Shown in pieces: positions 1 through 7,314 of a stretch of DNA of 12,005 nucleotides. Origin of the DNA: an uncultured Hyphomicrobiales bacterium (GTDB taxonomy: Bacteria; Pseudomonadota; Alphaproteobacteria; Rhizobiales; Beijerinckiaceae). The notes under the pieces were generated by a model. That model did no database searches. It was given only the letters and a program-made list of their open reading frames with translations, and was not told the origin of the DNA. Location: the NCBI GenBank assembly GCA_903932565.1, contig CAIZGQ010000584.1:1-12005 (forward strand), in the 5' to 3' direction. The position numbers and the translations under genes are program-made. Each line of letters starts with the position of its first letter. Positions within the stretch are counted from its first letter, which is position 1.

Positions 1-2
1 AG

Positions 3-620
3 GAAGTGACCGATATGCAGCGGTCAGTTAAAGGCGAAGTGGTGTCGTCCACGTTTGATGAGCCAGCAGTTCGGCACGTGCAGGTTGCTGAAATGGTGAT
101 CGAGAAAGCCAAGCGCCTCGTTGAACATGGCCGGGACGTGGTCATTTTGCTGGATTCCATCACCCGTCTTGGGCGCGCCTACAACACCGTTGTCCCCTCC
201 TCCGGAAAGGTGCTGACCGGCGGCGTCGATGCCAACGCGCTCCAGCGTCCGAAACGTTTCTTTGGTGCAGCCCGAAATATTGAGGAAGGTGGCTCACTCA
301 CCATCATTGCAACAGCGTTGATCGACACAGGCTCGCGGATGGATGAAGTGATTTTTGAAGAATTCAAAGGCACCGGCAATTCGGAAATTATTCTGGATCG
401 TAAGGTCGCCGATAAGCGTGTTTTCCCGGCGATCGATATCACGCGGTCGGGAACGCGTAAGGAAGAGTTGCTCGTACCGGCAGATATTCTCAAGAAAATG
501 TACGTACTGCGTCGCATTCTCAATCCCATGGGGACGGTGGATGCCATCGAGTTTCTGCAGGGCAAACTGCGCGAGACCCCCAAGGGCAATGCAACTTTCT
601 TTGAATCAATGAATACCTGA
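3..620 (+). CDS. rho: Transcription termination factor Rho (C-terminal part, cut by window start)
   Basis: Rho is the hexameric RNA-dependent ATPase/helicase that ends transcription on untranslated RNA. The reading frame is open to the left edge (first whole codon at 3), so this is a 5'-truncated gene; the GTG at 6 is an internal valine codon, not a start. About 205 residues are visible, roughly half of the usual ~420. They hold the Walker B strand (DVVILLDSITR), the Q-loop region (TGGVDANAL), the R-loop region (EEFKGTGN) and the arginine-finger region (SGTRKEELL), in the family order. The N-terminal RNA-binding domain and the Walker A loop lie outside the window. Identity with known Rho proteins is obvious along the whole length. 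The gene ends with TGA at 618-620, 13 bases before a parS palindrome and 57 bases before mnmE, the neighbour expected in Hyphomicrobiales. Nothing visible is damaged. Confidence 0.97.
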   Translation, partial: EVTDMQRSVKGEVVSSTFDEPAVRHVQVAEMVIEKAKRLVEHGRDVVILLDSITRLGRAYNTVVPSSGKVLTGGVDANALQRPKRFFGAARNIEEGGSLTIIATALIDTGSRMDEVIFEEFKGTGNSEIILDRKVADKRVFPAIDITRSGTRKEELLVPADILKKMYVLRRILNPMGTVDAIEFLQGKLRETPKGNATFFESMNT

Positions 621-627
621 TCTCGGA

Positions 628-655
628 CTGGGATGTTTCACGTGAAACATCCCAG
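628..655. other. parS: parS centromere site 1, inside a 28-bp perfect palindrome
   Basis: The core TGTTTCACGTGAAACA at 634-649 matches the bacterial parS consensus (TGTTNCACGTGAAACA) exactly. The dyad symmetry continues beyond the 16-bp core: all 14 base pairs on each side of the centre (between 641 and 642) are complementary, from 628 to 655. ParB dimers load at such sites as CTP-dependent clamps and spread along DNA. parA and parB lie about 4 kb downstream, which supports the call. As RNA, the palindrome could fold into a 12-bp stem with a four-base loop just after the rho stop codon, but only a short CTTTA follows, so it is at best a weak intrinsic terminator. Confidence 0.93.
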
Positions 656-666
656 CTTTAGCTGTT

Positions 667-670
667 GAGG
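667..670 (+). promoter_or_regulatory. Ribosome binding site for mnmE (decides a TTG start)
   Basis: GAGG at 667-670 lies 7 bases before the TTG at 678, the usual distance. A second purine run (GTGAGG) sits closer to the start. This supports initiation at the TTG codon. Confidence 0.6.
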
Positions 671-677
671 GTGAGGC

Positions 678-1985
678 TTGGATACGATTTATGCCTTGTC
701 TAGCGGTATTGGACGAGTAGCCGTCGCTGTGGTGCGGGTGACGGGTCCATCGTCTGGGGATGTCTTAAGGTCATTCACATTGCAGCTTCCACAAGAGCGT
801 GTCGCAACCCTGAGAACGTTAAGAGACCCTTCGACTGGAAGGATCATTGACAAGGCTCTTGTCCTCTGGTTTCCGGGCCCCAATAGCTTTACCGGCGAAG
901 ATATTGTGGAATTTCAAGTCCATGGCGGACTTGCTGTCATCCAAGCAGTCTTTTCTTCGCTTCAGCTGTTGGGGTGCCGGCCGGCAAAACCAGGCGAATT
1001 CACCCAACGAGCGTTTGCCAATGGTAAAATTGGCCTGACCGAGATAGAGGGCCTCGCGGATCTCATTGAGGCTGAGACAGAGGCACAACGGGACGTAGCG
1101 ATCCGCTTGACACTGGGCGCGTTGCAGACCCGTGTGTTGTCTTGGCGAACTGATCTGATCGCCATGCTCGCGCTGATCGAGTCAAATATCGATTTCGTCG
1201 AGGAGGGAGACGTTCCTGCATTAATCCTCGGGGACATCTTGAGCCGCGTTTCAAAATTACGCAGCGAGTTTGAAACCTGCCTTCGGGATGGGGAAAGCGG
1301 TAAAAAACTCCGTGACGGCTTCAAGATTGCAATCGCGGGCGCGCCGAATGCTGGCAAGTCGACCCTGCTGAACGCATTTGCGAACCGCGATGTGGCGATT
1401 GTCTCGGACATCCCCGGCACCACAAGAGATGTGCTCGAAGTCCACCTCGATATAAAAGGCCTTCCCATTACGTTCATCGATACGGCTGGCTTGCGCGAAA
1501 GTGTCGACCCCATCGAAGTTGAAGGGATCCGGCGAGCACGGGAACAATTTAGTGGAGCTGACTTAATCTTGTGTCTCTCGCCGATAAATTTAGACCGCGG
1601 TGATAGCGATCCAATTTTTTCGGATTCACGCTCGTTACTCGTTCGGACCAAAGCTGATTTAACCAAAAATACGGGTCACGGAGATTTGGTGGTCTCCGCG
1701 AAAACAGGTGCCGGGTTTGAAGAACTTCTAAATAAGATTTATGAGCTCGCACACAACATGTTGCTGACTCGTGAGCCACCTTTGCTGAACCGTGACCGGC
1801 ATCTGGATTGCGTGCGGCGCGCGACGAAACATCTGTCTTCATTTACCACAGATACGACCTTGCCAATTGAGATCATGGCTGAGCAACTGATGCGGACGAC
1901 GCGAGAGCTGGAAAGCTTGATCGGTTTGGTCAACGTCGATGACGTTCTCGACGACTTGTTCAGCCGATTTTGCATTGGCAAATAG
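678..1985 (+). CDS. mnmE: tRNA modification GTPase MnmE
   Basis: MnmE works with MnmG to install the carboxymethylaminomethyl (or aminomethyl) group at C5 of wobble uridine 34 in a subset of tRNAs, in the cytoplasm. The 435-residue product is close to the usual length (about 430-460). It opens with the family start MDTIYALSSG, so the TTG at 678 is the natural start. The N-terminal formyl-folate-binding domain is followed by a helical domain into which a G domain is inserted: G1 GAPNAGKST at residues 221-229, a G2-type IPGTTRD, G3 DTAGLRE from residue 268, TKAD at 324-327 in place of the usual NKxD, and SAKTGAG as G5. The chain ends with the canonical CIGK, whose cysteine (432) is a conserved family residue. 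mnmG begins 26 bases downstream, as expected for partners in one operon. Confidence 0.97.
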   Translation: MDTIYALSSGIGRVAVAVVRVTGPSSGDVLRSFTLQLPQERVATLRTLRDPSTGRIIDKALVLWFPGPNSFTGEDIVEFQVHGGLAVIQAVFSSLQLLGCRPAKPGEFTQRAFANGKIGLTEIEGLADLIEAETEAQRDVAIRLTLGALQTRVLSWRTDLIAMLALIESNIDFVEEGDVPALILGDILSRVSKLRSEFETCLRDGESGKKLRDGFKIAIAGAPNAGKSTLLNAFANRDVAIVSDIPGTTRDVLEVHLDIKGLPITFIDTAGLRESVDPIEVEGIRRAREQFSGADLILCLSPINLDRGDSDPIFSDSRSLLVRTKADLTKNTGHGDLVVSAKTGAGFEELLNKIYELAHNMLLTREPPLLNRDRHLDCVRRATKHLSSFTTDTTLPIEIMAEQLMRTTRELESLIGLVNVDDVLDDLFSRFCIGK

Positions 1986-2011
1986 CTGCTTACGAAGGAC
2001 TAGGTGAGAAC

Positions 2012-3898
2012 ATGCAGTCTCATTTCGATGTGGTTGTGATCGGCGGAGGACACGCAGGCTGCGAAGCTGCTGCCGCGGCTGCACGCATGGGGGCAACGAC
2101 ATGTTTGATGACGCAAAGCGCTACCACGATTGGCGCGATGTCCTGCAATCCAGCCATTGGCGGACTTGGCAAAGGTCAACTGGTTCGTGAAATCGATGCG
2201 CTTGATGGTCTGATGGGTCGCATGGCTGATGCGGCTGGAATTCAATTTCGGGTGCTCAACAGATCAAAAGGTCCTGCAGTCCGAGGGCCTCGCGCCCAGA
2301 TCGATCGAAAACTTTATCGCAATGCCATGCAGCGCGAATTGGCCAACTACAACAATTTGACCTTGCTCGAAGCAGAGGTGGTCGGCCTTAGTGAGAGGAA
2401 TGGTTCTGTCGCTTCGGTGACGTTGTCCAATGGGCAAATTGTATCGACGTCCGCAGTGGTCATCACGACGGGCACGTTCTTGCGCGGTATGATCCACATT
2501 GGAGCGGAGACCATTCCCGCTGGGCGAATGGGTGAAGGCCCTAGCGTCGGATTGGCGAAGTCGCTTGAAACGTTTGGTTTTGTGCTCGGGCGGTTAAAAA
2601 CAGGCACACCTCCGCGATTGGATGGCAACACCATCGATTGGTCTGCCCTTCAAGTTCAGCCTGGAGACGATGTTCCGGAGCCGTTTTCAACACTGACAGA
2701 ACGGATCTTGACGACACAAATACCGTGTCATGTGACCCGAACGACGTCGCGGGGGCATGACATCATTCATCAAAACATGCACCGCGCGGCCATTCACACT
2801 GGCGCAATCTCGGGTCGAGGACCGCGCTATTGTCCTTCAATTGAAGACAAAGTCGTCCGTTTTGCGGACCGCGATACGCATCAAGTGTTTTTGGAACCTG
2901 AAGGCCTAGACGACAATACGATTTATCCGAATGGAATTTCGACGTCGCTTCCGATCGACGTCCAAACTGCGTTCGTACGCACAATGCCCGGGCTTGAACA
3001 CGTGCGTTTTATAAAGCCAGGCTATGCGATCGAATATGATTTCGTTGAGCCGCGCCAACTCAAATTATCTCTCGAAACCAAAGCGTTGCCGGGGCTCTTT
3101 TTGGCGGGTCAAATCAACGGAACGACCGGATATGAAGAGGCGGCGGCTCAGGGGCTTGTTGCAGGGTTGAACGCAGCGAACTTTGCCAAGGGGAAGGCGC
3201 CTGTCATGTTTTCGCGTGCAGCTGCTTATCTCGGTGTCATGATTGATGATCTTGTCACTCGGGGGGTCAGTGAGCCTTACCGTATGTTCACTTCCCGGGC
3301 TGAATATCGTCTGAGCCTACGCGCGGATAATGCGGATCAACGGCTGACGCCGTTTGGAATTGAAACCGGATGCGTTGGTACAGCCCGACAAGTTGCGTGG
3401 CAGAAAAAGTCGGCGGACCTTTCAGACTCCCTGAAAAGGCTTAAGGAGCTCCAGCTGTCACCAAACGAGGCCGGGAAGCTCGGCTTCATTGTGAATAAAG
3501 ACGGGGTGCGGCGCACAGGCTTCGAATTGCTGGCTCGATCTGAGATCAATTACGAAATGCTGGCTTCAGTTTGGCCCGATTTGCGGGACGTTTCGGCCCG
3601 GATCGCTGAACAAGTCGAGATCGAAGCCAAATATGCCGTTTATCTGGATCGTCAAAATGCTGACGTTGAATTGTTTAAGCGCGATGAGGCGCTGAACATC
3701 CCGGTAGATTGTGATTTTGCAGCAATTCCGTCCTTATCGACTGAAGTTCGTTCTAAATTGCTGCAAATTCGCCCAACCAATATGGGATGGGCGGGCCGGA
3801 TCGAAGGCATGACCCCGGTCGCTCTCTCGATTCTGGCGGGCTATGTGCGGCAGCGGCATTCCACGAAGCCGTCGGACAAGGCGGCTCAGTGTGGCTAA
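2012..3898 (+). CDS. mnmG: tRNA uridine-5-carboxymethylaminomethyl modification enzyme MnmG (GidA)
   Basis: MnmG is the FAD- and NADH-using partner of MnmE in making (c)mnm5U34 on tRNA. The product is 628 residues from ATG 2012, the normal size. That start is preferred over an in-frame TTG at 1970, which would overlap mnmE, because it has GGTGAG just upstream and the FAD Rossmann motif GGGHAGCEAA then begins at residue 11. Further marks are SCNPAIGGLGKGQLVREIDALDG with the conserved cysteine at residue 45, GRGPRYCPSIEDKV with the second conserved cysteine at 274 (matching C47 and C277 of the E. coli enzyme), GTTGYEEAAAQGL for FAD binding, and SRAEYRLSLRADNAD. The C-terminal helical domain that contacts MnmE is present and ends near RIEGMTPVALSILAGYVRQ. 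The stop overlaps the preferred start of rsmG by 8 bases. Confidence 0.97.
   Translation: MQSHFDVVVIGGGHAGCEAAAAAARMGATTCLMTQSATTIGAMSCNPAIGGLGKGQLVREIDALDGLMGRMADAAGIQFRVLNRSKGPAVRGPRAQIDRKLYRNAMQRELANYNNLTLLEAEVVGLSERNGSVASVTLSNGQIVSTSAVVITTGTFLRGMIHIGAETIPAGRMGEGPSVGLAKSLETFGFVLGRLKTGTPPRLDGNTIDWSALQVQPGDDVPEPFSTLTERILTTQIPCHVTRTTSRGHDIIHQNMHRAAIHTGAISGRGPRYCPSIEDKVVRFADRDTHQVFLEPEGLDDNTIYPNGISTSLPIDVQTAFVRTMPGLEHVRFIKPGYAIEYDFVEPRQLKLSLETKALPGLFLAGQINGTTGYEEAAAQGLVAGLNAANFAKGKAPVMFSRAAAYLGVMIDDLVTRGVSEPYRMFTSRAEYRLSLRADNADQRLTPFGIETGCVGTARQVAWQKKSADLSDSLKRLKELQLSPNEAGKLGFIVNKDGVRRTGFELLARSEINYEMLASVWPDLRDVSARIAEQVEIEAKYAVYLDRQNADVELFKRDEALNIPVDCDFAAIPSLSTEVRSKLLQIRPTNMGWAGRIEGMTPVALSILAGYVRQRHSTKPSDKAAQCG
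3878..3884 (+). promoter_or_regulatory. Ribosome binding site for rsmG (inside mnmG 3' end)
   Basis: AAGGCGG matches the ideal AAGGAGG at six of seven bases and stands 6 bases before GTG 3891. It favours that start over ATG 3903, whose only purine run ends 2 bases upstream. Confidence 0.55.
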
Positions 3899-4544
3899 GG
3901 CTATGGAAGCCGGACGAACGAATTTCGCACGCGAATTAAATGTTTCACGTGAAACAATGGATCGTTTCGACGCTTATGTGACTCTTCTGGCAAAATGGCA
4001 GCCGGTCATCAATCTAGTCAGTTCTAAAACGCTGCAAGATGTTTGGACGCGCCATCTCCTTGATTCTGCACAGATCAAGCAGGTTTTTCCTCAGGCAAAG
4101 AGTTGGATCGATCTTGGCTCCGGTGCGGGCTTTCCAGGACTGGTCATCGCGATTTTGCTTGCAGAAAACAATGATGCGGTTGTTCACTTGGTTGAAGTCG
4201 ACCAGCGAAAATGTACATTTCTGCGCGAAGTTATTCGCGCCACCGGCGCTCCAGCCATTGTCCATCAGGGCGCACTTGAGACCATCCTCGTGGATTTAAA
4301 CGCCGAGGCACTGACATCACGTGCACTGGCAAGGCTCGAATTGCTGGTTGAATGGAGCCGTCCCTTACTTATTCAGGGGACAAAAGCTGTCTTCCCAAAA
4401 GGCCGCGATGTTGCACTGGAATTGAACGCTATCATGGGCGACACAGATCTGAAGGTTGAGCTAAGGCCCAGCCGGACAGATCCGGAAGCGCAGTTGGTTT
4501 TGATTGAAATGGCCGCCCGTGCATTTGACGCGAATACAATCTGA
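3891..4544 (+). CDS. rsmG: 16S rRNA (guanine-N7)-methyltransferase RsmG (GidB)
   Basis: RsmG uses S-adenosylmethionine to methylate N7 of G527 (E. coli numbering) in 16S rRNA. The 217-residue product has the normal family size. The SAM-binding loop IDLGSGAGFPG lies around residues 73-83, preceded by the family signature W..INLVS and RHLLDSAQ. The extreme N-terminus carries NVSRET at residues 17-22, common in this family, and those codons spell a perfect parS site. GTG 3891 is chosen because AAGGCGG lies 6 bases upstream; ATG 3903 would give a 213-residue protein and cannot be excluded. The gene overlaps the end of mnmG and is followed 11 bases later by parA, so it is almost surely cotranscribed with both. 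Confidence 0.95.
   Translation: MAKAMEAGRTNFARELNVSRETMDRFDAYVTLLAKWQPVINLVSSKTLQDVWTRHLLDSAQIKQVFPQAKSWIDLGSGAGFPGLVIAILLAENNDAVVHLVEVDQRKCTFLREVIRATGAPAIVHQGALETILVDLNAEALTSRALARLELLVEWSRPLLIQGTKAVFPKGRDVALELNAIMGDTDLKVELRPSRTDPEAQLVLIEMAARAFDANTI
3941..3956. other. parS: parS centromere site 2, inside the rsmG coding region
   Basis: TGTTTCACGTGAAACA is identical to the 16-bp core of the first site and matches the parS consensus perfectly. Unlike the first site, symmetry stops at the 16-bp core (A on both sides). It reads in rsmG as the last base of an Asn codon followed by GTT TCA CGT GAA ACA (Val-Ser-Arg-Glu-Thr). It lies 600 bases upstream of parA and 3.3 kb from site 1. Confidence 0.94.
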
Positions 4545-4555
4545 CGGAGTATGTC

Positions 4556-5368
4556 GTGGCTGATGTTCCGATGAGAATTCTGGTTCTTGCCAACCAGAAG
4601 GGTGGTGTCGGCAAGACAACAACCGCAATCAATCTGGGCACAGCTCTCGCTGCGATTGGCGAAAAGGTGCTGATTGTTGACCTTGATCCGCAGGGAAATG
4701 CCTCCACGGGGCTTGGAATTGATCGTCGCAGTCGCACGTTATCGACGTATGACGTGATGGTTGGGGCAGCCTCGCTCTCCGATGTGGTTCGGCAGACCGC
4801 GGTCCCAAATTTATGGATCGCTCCGTCTACACTCGACCTACTCGGCGTTGAGCTCGAAATATCGGGCGACAAGGATCGGTCATTTAAACTGCGTCGCGCC
4901 TGCGAGGTCCTTGCTGCACGGACACTCCCGGAGGGGGAACGGTTCACTTACATCCTCATCGACTGCCCACCGTCCCTGAATTTGTTAACCATTAATGCCT
5001 TGGCAGCTGCTGACGCAGTTCTGGTGCCGTTGCAGTGCGAGTTTTTCGCTTTGGAAGGGCTGTCTCAGCTGCTGTCGACCGTTGAACAAGTCCGCAAATC
5101 ACTCAACCCGACTCTTTCGATCCACGGTATCATCCTCACAATGTTCGATCCGCGAAACAATCTGGCCACGCAGGTGGTTGCAGACGTTCGCAAGTTCATG
5201 GGTGACAAGGTTTACGACACGGTCATTCCGCGGAATGTTCGGGTTTCAGAAGCGCCATCCCATGGCAAGCCCGTGCTGCTTTACGATCTCAAATGTTCGG
5301 GGAGCCAGGCTTATTTAAAATTGGCCTCAGAAGTCATTCAACGTGAACATCGGTTGCGTGCCGCGTGA
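4556..5368 (+). CDS. parA: Chromosome-partitioning ATPase ParA (Soj family)
   Basis: ParA is the nucleoid-binding ATPase whose ParB-stimulated cycle drives segregation of the replicated origin. The 270-residue size fits the small chromosomal class without an N-terminal helix-turn-helix domain. The deviant Walker A motif KGGVGKTTT spans residues 15-23, with signature Lys15 and Lys20. The A' motif DLDPQGNAST starts at 42, and the Walker B strand ILIDCPPSLN has Asp136. The C-terminal part has RNNLATQVV and RNVRVSEAPSHGKP, typical of chromosomal ParA. The GTG start at 4556 has CGGAG ending 6 bases upstream; ATG 4571 has no ribosome binding site. parB follows after 34 bases and two parS sites lie upstream, so the whole segregation system is in this window. 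Confidence 0.97.
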   Translation: MADVPMRILVLANQKGGVGKTTTAINLGTALAAIGEKVLIVDLDPQGNASTGLGIDRRSRTLSTYDVMVGAASLSDVVRQTAVPNLWIAPSTLDLLGVELEISGDKDRSFKLRRACEVLAARTLPEGERFTYILIDCPPSLNLLTINALAAADAVLVPLQCEFFALEGLSQLLSTVEQVRKSLNPTLSIHGIILTMFDPRNNLATQVVADVRKFMGDKVYDTVIPRNVRVSEAPSHGKPVLLYDLKCSGSQAYLKLASEVIQREHRLRAA

Positions 5369-5402
5369 GGCGCGCGCCCAGGGAAGAATCAGGAATTATT
5401 TG

Positions 5403-6269
5403 ATGGCCGAGGATAACAAGCCGCGTCTTGGACGGGGGCTCGCCGCGCTACTGGGAGACGCCGCAGAAGAGAGTGGAGCCTCTGAACGGGGCCGCGGCCA
5501 ACGGCGCGTGCCAATTGAGTTTCTTCGTCCCAATCCTCGAAATCCCCGAAAAAGCTTTGATGAATCCGACCTCACAGATCTGACGGATTCAATTCGCGAA
5601 CGGGGCGTCCTCCAACCCATTCTGGTGCGCCCTGTTCCAAATGTGTCGGATGCATTCGAGATCATCGCTGGCGAGCGCCGCTGGCGTGCGGCGCAGCGCG
5701 CGGGCGTCCATGACGTGCCAGTTGTTGTGATTGAAGCAACAGACCGCGATGCACTCGAGATCGCGATTGTTGAGAATGTTCAGAGAAGCGATCTAAATCC
5801 GCTTGAAGAGGCTGTCGGTTACGACCGTCTGATGACTGACTTCGGCCACACCCAGCTCGACCTTTCCAAGATTATCGGCAAGAGCCGAAGCCATATCGCG
5901 AACACGTTGCGGCTTTTGAAATTGCCGGACACTGCCAAAGCCATGCTGGCAGATGGTCGGATATCAGCCGGACATGCAAGAGCGCTCCTCGCCGTTCAGG
6001 ATCCCGATGGTGTTGCCCAGCGCATCGTCGAGCAGGGACTGACAGTGCGGGACGTGGAGCGTCTAGGGCAGCCAGTCGCCGATCAAGGGGTGAAACAGCC
6101 AAAGGTCACCGCCGAAAAGGATGCGGACACCCGTGCGCTTGAAAAGACGCTGGGCGATATCCTCGGCATGATCGTCCAGATTAAGCACCGAGGAGAAAGC
6201 GGTGAGGTGCTGATCCGGTATCAAGATTTGGAGCAGCTCGAGTCGCTGTGCCATCGACTTCAGTCCTGA
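5403..6269 (+). CDS. parB: Chromosome-partitioning CTPase and parS-binding protein ParB
   Basis: ParB binds parS, loads as a CTP-dependent sliding clamp, and stimulates ParA ATPase. The product has 288 residues from ATG 5403, with AGGA at 5391-5394 at 8-base spacing; the frame extends to GTG 5343 inside parA but that stretch is not family-like. The N-terminus has the ParA-contacting motif KPRLGRGLAALLGD (6-19). The CTP-binding ParB/Srx domain begins at VPIEFLRPNPRNPRK and includes GERRWRA (90-96) and ENVQRSDLNPLEEA (from 124). The parS-reading helix-turn-helix is near 151-172 (LDLSKIIGKSRSHIANTLRLL), followed by GHARALL. The C-terminal dimerisation domain ends in KHRGESGEVLIRYQDLEQLESLCHRL. 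Complete and ordinary. It ends 7 bases from the convergent holA. Confidence 0.97.
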   Translation: MAEDNKPRLGRGLAALLGDAAEESGASERGRGQRRVPIEFLRPNPRNPRKSFDESDLTDLTDSIRERGVLQPILVRPVPNVSDAFEIIAGERRWRAAQRAGVHDVPVVVIEATDRDALEIAIVENVQRSDLNPLEEAVGYDRLMTDFGHTQLDLSKIIGKSRSHIANTLRLLKLPDTAKAMLADGRISAGHARALLAVQDPDGVAQRIVEQGLTVRDVERLGQPVADQGVKQPKVTAEKDADTRALEKTLGDILGMIVQIKHRGESGEVLIRYQDLEQLESLCHRLQS

Positions 6270-6276
6270 TGCCGTT

Positions 6277-7305
6277 TTAACGTCGCTGGTTGCGTCCGGC
6301 CTGCGCGATGGACCACAAGGCTCGTGCCGCGAGCGGCGCCGCAAGGTTCGGGTCGCGTCTCGTTCGGCGCACTCCCTCCGCCAAAATCTCAATGGCCCGG
6401 CTTAACCCGCCCGTGGTCCAGTTCTTGGCCTGGGTGGCCATCTCGCGGCGCGCCTGTGGTGGACCCCAGGTTGTGCGTTCGAGTGCTTGCTCGATCGAGC
6501 GGCCAGTTTCGGATTCAAGCTTTGCCCGGTGAAGCACGATTGCGTGGCGCAGGGCCTGGCCAAGGAGTGTCCCAGCGTCCATGCCCGTGTCGAAGCTGCG
6601 CGTTAAGATCTCATCAAGCGTGCCAATCTTACCTGAAAAGGCAGCTCCAACAGCATCGTCCATCGCCATGACCGTGGCATCTGCGATACAGGCGAGAATG
6701 TCGTCAAAACCAATCTCCGACCGACCGTGGCAATACAGCAGAAGCTTTTCTAACTCTGCTTTGGCGGCCAACCGATCGTCGCCCATCAGACTCACCAGAA
6801 GCTCGCCAACAGGTCCCTGAAGGTCGAAGCCGGCTGCTTTTGTCTCGCGATCAACCATTCGCAGGAGGCTCGACGCGTCGTCAGGATAGCACTCTACTGC
6901 GACAGCAGTTTTTTGTTGCTCGGCAAGTTTTCGGAGGGGAGCATCTTTCTTTAACGCTCCCGCTTCAACAACGATCCGGCAATTCTCAGGGTGGGACGAA
7001 AAAAGGACTTCGCAGGCCGGTGTAATATTTTTTGCCCCGACACTCACCCATATCAGCCGCTTGTCGCCAAATAGGCCAATGGTGTGGGCTTCATCCGCGA
7101 GGCGTTCAGGGTCTGACGCAATGTCATCACCGCTCAGGCGGGTGCTTTGAAATGGGTCCTGCAGGCTAACGCCAAATCCGGTCACGAGGGCCCGCGCTCG
7201 CTCACTCACAAGCCCCGCGTTGGCGCCAAAAACCAAAAAGAAAAAGATATGCGGCGGCGGGTTTGCTAGAAATTGCTCCGCCTCACTGGATTTAATGGCA
7301 ACCAA
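6277..7305 (-). CDS. holA: DNA polymerase III subunit delta
   Basis: Delta is the clamp-loader subunit that opens the beta sliding clamp. The 342-residue product is of normal length. It has the N-terminal fold start FFFLVFGANAGLVSERARAL, a central segment with LMGDDRLAAKAELEKLLLYC (the delta counterpart of the AAA+ lid region) and the C-terminal helical collar domain with LLGQALRHAIVLHRAKLE. As expected for delta, there is no true P-loop. The start is TTG at 7305 (MVAIKSSEAEQFL), which fits alphaproteobacterial relatives; the frame has a stop at 7315-7317, so there is no upstream alternative beyond three codons. No strong ribosome binding site is visible. The gene starts 9 bases after the lptE stop, so it is probably translated by coupling within the leuS-lptE-holA unit. 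Confidence 0.93.
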   Translation of the reverse strand: MVAIKSSEAEQFLANPPPHIFFFLVFGANAGLVSERARALVTGFGVSLQDPFQSTRLSGDDIASDPERLADEAHTIGLFGDKRLIWVSVGAKNITPACEVLFSSHPENCRIVVEAGALKKDAPLRKLAEQQKTAVAVECYPDDASSLLRMVDRETKAAGFDLQGPVGELLVSLMGDDRLAAKAELEKLLLYCHGRSEIGFDDILACIADATVMAMDDAVGAAFSGKIGTLDEILTRSFDTGMDAGTLLGQALRHAIVLHRAKLESETGRSIEQALERTTWGPPQARREMATQAKNWTTGGLSRAIEILAEGVRRTRRDPNLAAPLAARALWSIAQAGRNQRR

Positions 7306-7314
7306 GCTGGAGTC

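Noticed and set aside
962..1666. 234-codon open frame on the minus strand across mnmE
   Set aside because: It lies antisense to an unmistakable gene, resembles no family I know, and has the serine/arginine-rich make-up of a shadow frame.
4432..4947. 171-codon minus-strand open frame over the rsmG/parA junction
   Set aside because: Antisense to two certain genes, no recognisable motif, and composition typical of a shadow frame.
5336..5352. CAACGTGAACAT near the end of parA as a third parS
   Set aside because: It aligns with parS only by adding a gap; the arms are not complementary and the core CACGTG is absent.
5369..5378. GGCGCGCGCC palindrome right after the parA stop
   Set aside because: Too short to fold into a useful hairpin (no room for a loop) and no T-run follows; likely chance in GC-rich DNA.
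6090..6097. GTGAAACA in parB as a parS half-site
   Set aside because: The other arm matches none of the parS bases; an isolated 8-mer is expected by chance.
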